Positions 60,966-64,000 of a stretch of 64,000 bases of DNA are shown piece by piece. The stretch is from the NCBI GenBank assembly GCA_023091665.1, contig JALJCQ010000013.1, positions 310,001 through 374,000 on the forward strand. Direction: 5' to 3'. Source of the stretch: Pythium myriotylum (Eukaryota > Oomycota > Peronosporomycetes > Pythiales > Pythiaceae). The notes beneath the pieces were generated by a model. It saw only the letters and a list, made by a program, of their open reading frames with translations, was not told where the DNA came from and did no database searches. The translations under genes and the position numbers were made by a program. Numbering within the stretch: the stretch's first letter is position 1; every line of letters starts with the position of its first letter.

Positions 60966-61639
60966 GCCTCGTGGCGTTGTGTCTCTTGATTGACCACAAC
61001 ATCGATACGCAAAAGAAGAGCTCGCTCGCCGCGCGTAAAGGACTTTTCATTGACGGTTGGTCTGCGTTTAAGAATCGAAATCACTCGAGAGTTATATTGG
61101 TTGGGAGAGCTGTCTTTAATGGAAAACTTCCAGTCTCGTGAATGGACGCTTCTTTGCTATTCGAGTGACCGCCAGTGCAGTGCATCAGCAAAATGACTGA
61201 CGAACCAGCAATGCTATTGGTTTTTAAATCGTCTTACCATACTGCTCATCGAATGCCCCATCACGCCCGTCCTCCACAGCACCCACATGCTGCGTCGAAT
61301 AGAACGGCCAACTCAAGGATCGGGTTTTGTCTTGTTTTGTTGGACGAACAAGAGAAACCGTTTACTAGGAGCCTCTCTATCGTGGCGAATGAGCCAGATA
61401 CTGTAATTATTCACTTGGGCATTTTGGCTGGCAAATGGTCGTGACAAAGATCATAATCGCCCACCACCAAGCCCCTGGCACCGTCGTATAGCGAAGCTAT
61501 CGACCAGTAAAACAGGCTTCCTGGATGATCTTGAGCTTACACAGGCTGCCAACGTTGCGCCATGCACATTTTGCTCTCCTTGGTCCCAACCATTGTCGAT
61601 ACAGAGCACAGAGAAGCTATTCATACAAACTGATCCTCT
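60966..61639. other. Possible insertion between the SET genes
   Basis: About 670 bp without a recognised gene, flanked by 35-bp direct repeats. It has no clear terminal inverted repeats and no homology to the other repeats in the window. Confidence 0.4.
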
Positions 61640-61674
61640 TAAGTTAACGAATGTAGCCATGCAGTGACGTCAGC
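61640..61674 (+). repeat. 35-bp direct repeat, right copy
   Basis: Partner of 60931-60965 with two mismatches. It overlaps the stop codon of SET gene 2 (61670-61672). Confidence 0.85.
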
Positions 61675-62558
61675 AGCTCTCGAGCGGCTCCACGCCGGCC
61701 GAGCGCCAGTACGTCGGCCCGTAGTTCACGAAGAGCTGCTCGCCTGCAGCAATCGCACAGATCGCAAACTGCTTACAAAACGACAAGAACATTAGTACGT
61801 TTGCGACTTCCAATGAGGCCAAGAGGACATCAGCACGCACGCAGTAGACATGGAGGATCCCGTCGTGGAGCATGGGCGTGAAGCGCACGTTGGGCTTGTA
61901 GCTATGGTTGATGCAGCGGATCTCGTTGCCGTACTCGAGAGCGCTCAAGTACAGCTGTCCGCCCTCAAACACGGACGGGTAGGACATGCCGTAGGCGTCG
62001 TGGTCGGCGTCTGACCGCCAGTCCACCTGGACCACGCCCGTGTACTCCCCAATGAACTCGCCGTTTGCGATCGCCGCGGTCGCAAAGAGCCCGAGTGCAT
62101 TGCGCTCGACACTCTCCAACGACTCGACGTGGCCGATCGCGACGCTGGGCGAGACCGCGTTCCCTTCGCGGTGATCTTTCCGCGAGAGCACGTCAAAGCC
62201 GCCCGTCTTGTGGTCGCTGTACCCCCAGAAGGCGTAGTTCCGCAGCACGTGCGAGCGCTGGAACACGAGTCGGCTCGCGTACGTGCACTGCATGAGCTCT
62301 TCTGCGCGCTCGATGCTGCAACCACCGAGCCACTGAGTATGGAGTCAAGCCTCAGTTCCGGTCCTCCAGGTCTCTCTCTCACCTGATCTTCTGGAGCTGT
62401 CCGCGCCGACAAAGATATGAGACCGACTGCTGTTCGCCCCACTCGTCGGCCTCGCAGTCGCCGGCGCCGTGCGCGAGTCGCGCGACCGCCGCAGCCGCGT
62501 CGAAGCGGAAGCACGCGTCGCGGTCCAAGCACCGGAAGCCCGCGCACTTGGTCGCCAT
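61670..62558 (-). CDS. SET-domain protein 2 (putative lysine methyltransferase)
   Basis: The exons are 62393-62558, 61841-62315 and 61670-61768. Both introns are GT-AG: 62316-62392 (77 nt, GTGAG...GCAG) and 61769-61840 (72 nt, in frame without a stop). The ATG at 62558 gives MATKCAGFRCLDRDACF, matching the start of SET protein 1. SET motifs are NALGLFATAAIANGEFIGEYTG, NEIRCINHSYKPN and GEQLFVNYG. The second intron sits exactly where SET gene 1 has its intron; the first is absent in SET gene 1. Length is about 246 residues. The substrate is unknown. Confidence 0.8.
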
Positions 62559-62964
62559 TGGCCTGGGGGTTTAACAATTGATGCCCATCACGGTCCATGT
62601 CGGTTGGCCGAGAAGGGGGGGATCTGCGAGGTCGCAAATTTGTGACTGACTGACTCCAAACTGGAGACAAGACGGACACAGAAGTACTGGTACTACCGGT
62701 TCGGAAGTAGAAGTGTCTTGGCGTTTGTATGAGAAGCTACCGGTTCATTTGGTACTTCTGACGAACTCTACAACATCAACCAAGGCAAACATCTTCTAGA
62801 CTGGACGCAGCTATCCTTCGAAGTTGAACTCCGAGTTTCTTCTTGTTGCAGTGTTCGCATTCGAACGCTAGGGTCGGTGTCTTCCCAAACGGGGCATGTT
62901 GGAAATCTCAAAGGGGCTCCTTTAAACGAGGAGGGCGTGGACTGACTTATATTTACCCGCAATG
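62559..62964. other. Intergenic, nothing recognised
   Basis: About 400 bp between the start of SET gene 2 and the stop of the Ser-rich gene. No motif is recognised beyond expected promoter and terminator sequence. Confidence 0.4.
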
Positions 62965-64000
62965 CTACGTGATAACCTCGGCGAGAATGTCGTCCATGAT
63001 GGACTCGTCGGAATCGTCGATCCGTAGATTCCGTCGGTCCGACATTGGCCGCTTGGGAGTTGGTGCCGTGGCGCGGCGTTCCTCGGTGACTTTGACCTCT
63101 GGAGCTCGACTTCGCTCGGCAGGCGCCGTGAAGTAGTCGAACGAGCCCGTGGAACTGCGTCCGATGGACTCTGACGATGCAGAGTGGTCCATTTTCGAGG
63201 TTGCCCATCGAGTGGACGTGCTGTCTATGTTGCGTGAATTGTTACTCTGAGTCTGGTCAGAAGGCAGATTTAGCGTGCGGTAGCAGTATTTAATGCTCAG
63301 CAAGAGACGACGTACCTTGGAGCTCGGATCGGATCGGTTTGATGGCGATTTCGGAGGAGATCTTCGACTTGCGTCTCGTACTTCCTTGATAAACGACCGC
63401 CGAGATGAACCTGAGACAGGTTTTCTCCAGTTATCGAATGTCGACCCGAAGAACTTGCTCGGTGACGAACCTGGGCTGGGCTGTGTCGGCTTCCACTTGA
63501 TCGGCGACGCCTGCTGAGACTGCAAGCTTAGATGCGGCTCATCCGTGTCTTTCACAGTGTACTCGGCGAGTGCGTAGGCATCTTTGATCTCCTCAAAGTA
63601 TTCTTTGCTTGTCTCGGGCTCCTTTTGGATGGGCAGTGGGCACTTCGGCACTTTGACCTCGTTCAGCTTGACTGGCGACGGTGTCGGCGTCGGTGCTGGC
63701 GTAGCTGCTTTACTGTCACTAGAGTTCTTGCGCTTTTTCGTCTTTTTCCTGGTCCCTTTCCTCTTCTTCTTGCTTGTACCATCGTCCGAATCTTCGCTTG
63801 AGGAGAACTGGAGCTCGAGCGAAGGAGTCGCGCGCGCCAAATGCTCGAGCTGCTGGCTCTTGCGGAGCTCGACCCTGCCTTCCAGAATCTCCTGGACTTT
63901 GCTCACTTTAGCAGCAGCGCCGCTAGCATCAGTGACGGCGACGACGTCGCCTTCACTGGACTTGGCGTCGTCGCGCGTCGCGACCTCGTCGACGTACTCG
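62965..64000 (-). CDS. Ser-rich basic protein, 3' part, unknown function
   Basis: The frame is open to the window edge, so the 5' end is missing. Visible parts are an acidic-Ser stretch with a Lys-rich block (KKKRKGTRKKTKKRK, a likely nuclear signal), a Pro/Thr stretch, SPIKW and SPSK motifs that could be kinase sites, and an acidic end (IDDSDESIMDDILAEV). A probable 69-nt intron lies at 63247-63315 (GTACGT...CTCAG); it is in frame without a stop, so reading through it inserts 23 residues. I recognise no domain; the protein looks disordered and nuclear. Confidence 0.6.
   Translation of the reverse strand, partial: EYVDEVATRDDAKSSEGDVVAVTDASGAAAKVSKVQEILEGRVELRKSQQLEHLARATPSLELQFSSSEDSDDGTSKKKRKGTRKKTKKRKNSSDSKAATPAPTPTPSPVKLNEVKVPKCPLPIQKEPETSKEYFEEIKDAYALAEYTVKDTDEPHLSLQSQQASPIKWKPTQPSPGSSPSKFFGSTFDNWRKPVSGSSRRSFIKEVRDASRRSPPKSPSNRSDPSSKVRRLLLSIKYCYRTLNLPSDQTQSNNSRNIDSTSTRWATSKMDHSASSESIGRSSTGSFDYFTAPAERSRAPEVKVTEERRATAPTPKRPMSDRRNLRIDDSDESIMDDILAEVIT

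Overview
The window looks like nuclear DNA of an oomycete, probably a GC-rich Pythium/Phytophthora/Saprolegnia-type genome. The evidence is a Crinkler-type gene (ubiquitin-like header, P-loop NTPase, nuclease domain), secreted GH5 glucanases fused to PAN/Apple domains, an expanded set of secreted GH30 enzymes, a chromodomain Gypsy element, and short GT-AG introns of about 65-82 nt. The species cannot be named from this sequence.

Layout. Bases 1-8723 and 12845-21567 are two direct copies of one segment, offset 12844 bp, with one difference found (A7900/G20744). Each copy holds LINE 3'-end relics, two GH5+PAN glucanase genes and the start of a LINE whose ORF1 carries an OTU-type cysteine protease. 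In the first copy the LINE is cut inside ORF1, just before the catalytic His. A 4.1-kb spacer with one F-box/LRR-like gene separates the copies. The second copy runs on into a nearly complete LINE (20797 to about 28111) with endonuclease, reverse transcriptase and RNase H. A Ty3/Gypsy chromovirus (28366-34800, target duplication GGTAG) sits in what looks like LINE 3' sequence. Its 5' LTR carries an inversion that flips half the LTR and the primer-binding site.

From 34.8 kb the genes are mostly unique: a GH114-like secreted enzyme whose stop codon touches a LINE (CAT)n tail, a delta-9 acyl desaturase, GH30 gene 1, a ChrA-type chromate transporter, GH30 fragments, a frameshifted Crinkler, and a tandem run of four more GH30 genes on the minus strand (45.7-54.7 kb). 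These differ at the C-terminus: plain, probable GPI signal, or Thr/Pro-rich mucin-like tail. A 1031-bp pogo-like DNA element with TA target duplication follows (54967-55997).

The last 8 kb is compact housekeeping sequence with several spliced genes reconstructed here: an RNF10-type RING protein in six exons, a LYR-motif protein divergent from it, an unrecognised two-exon gene, two tandem SET-domain genes and the 3' part of a Ser-rich basic protein running off the window.

Together the GH5 and GH30 genes suggest secreted beta-glucan or glucolipid processing (self-wall remodelling or attack on other organisms). The repeat-rich half records LINE insertion, segmental duplication and nested LTR insertion.
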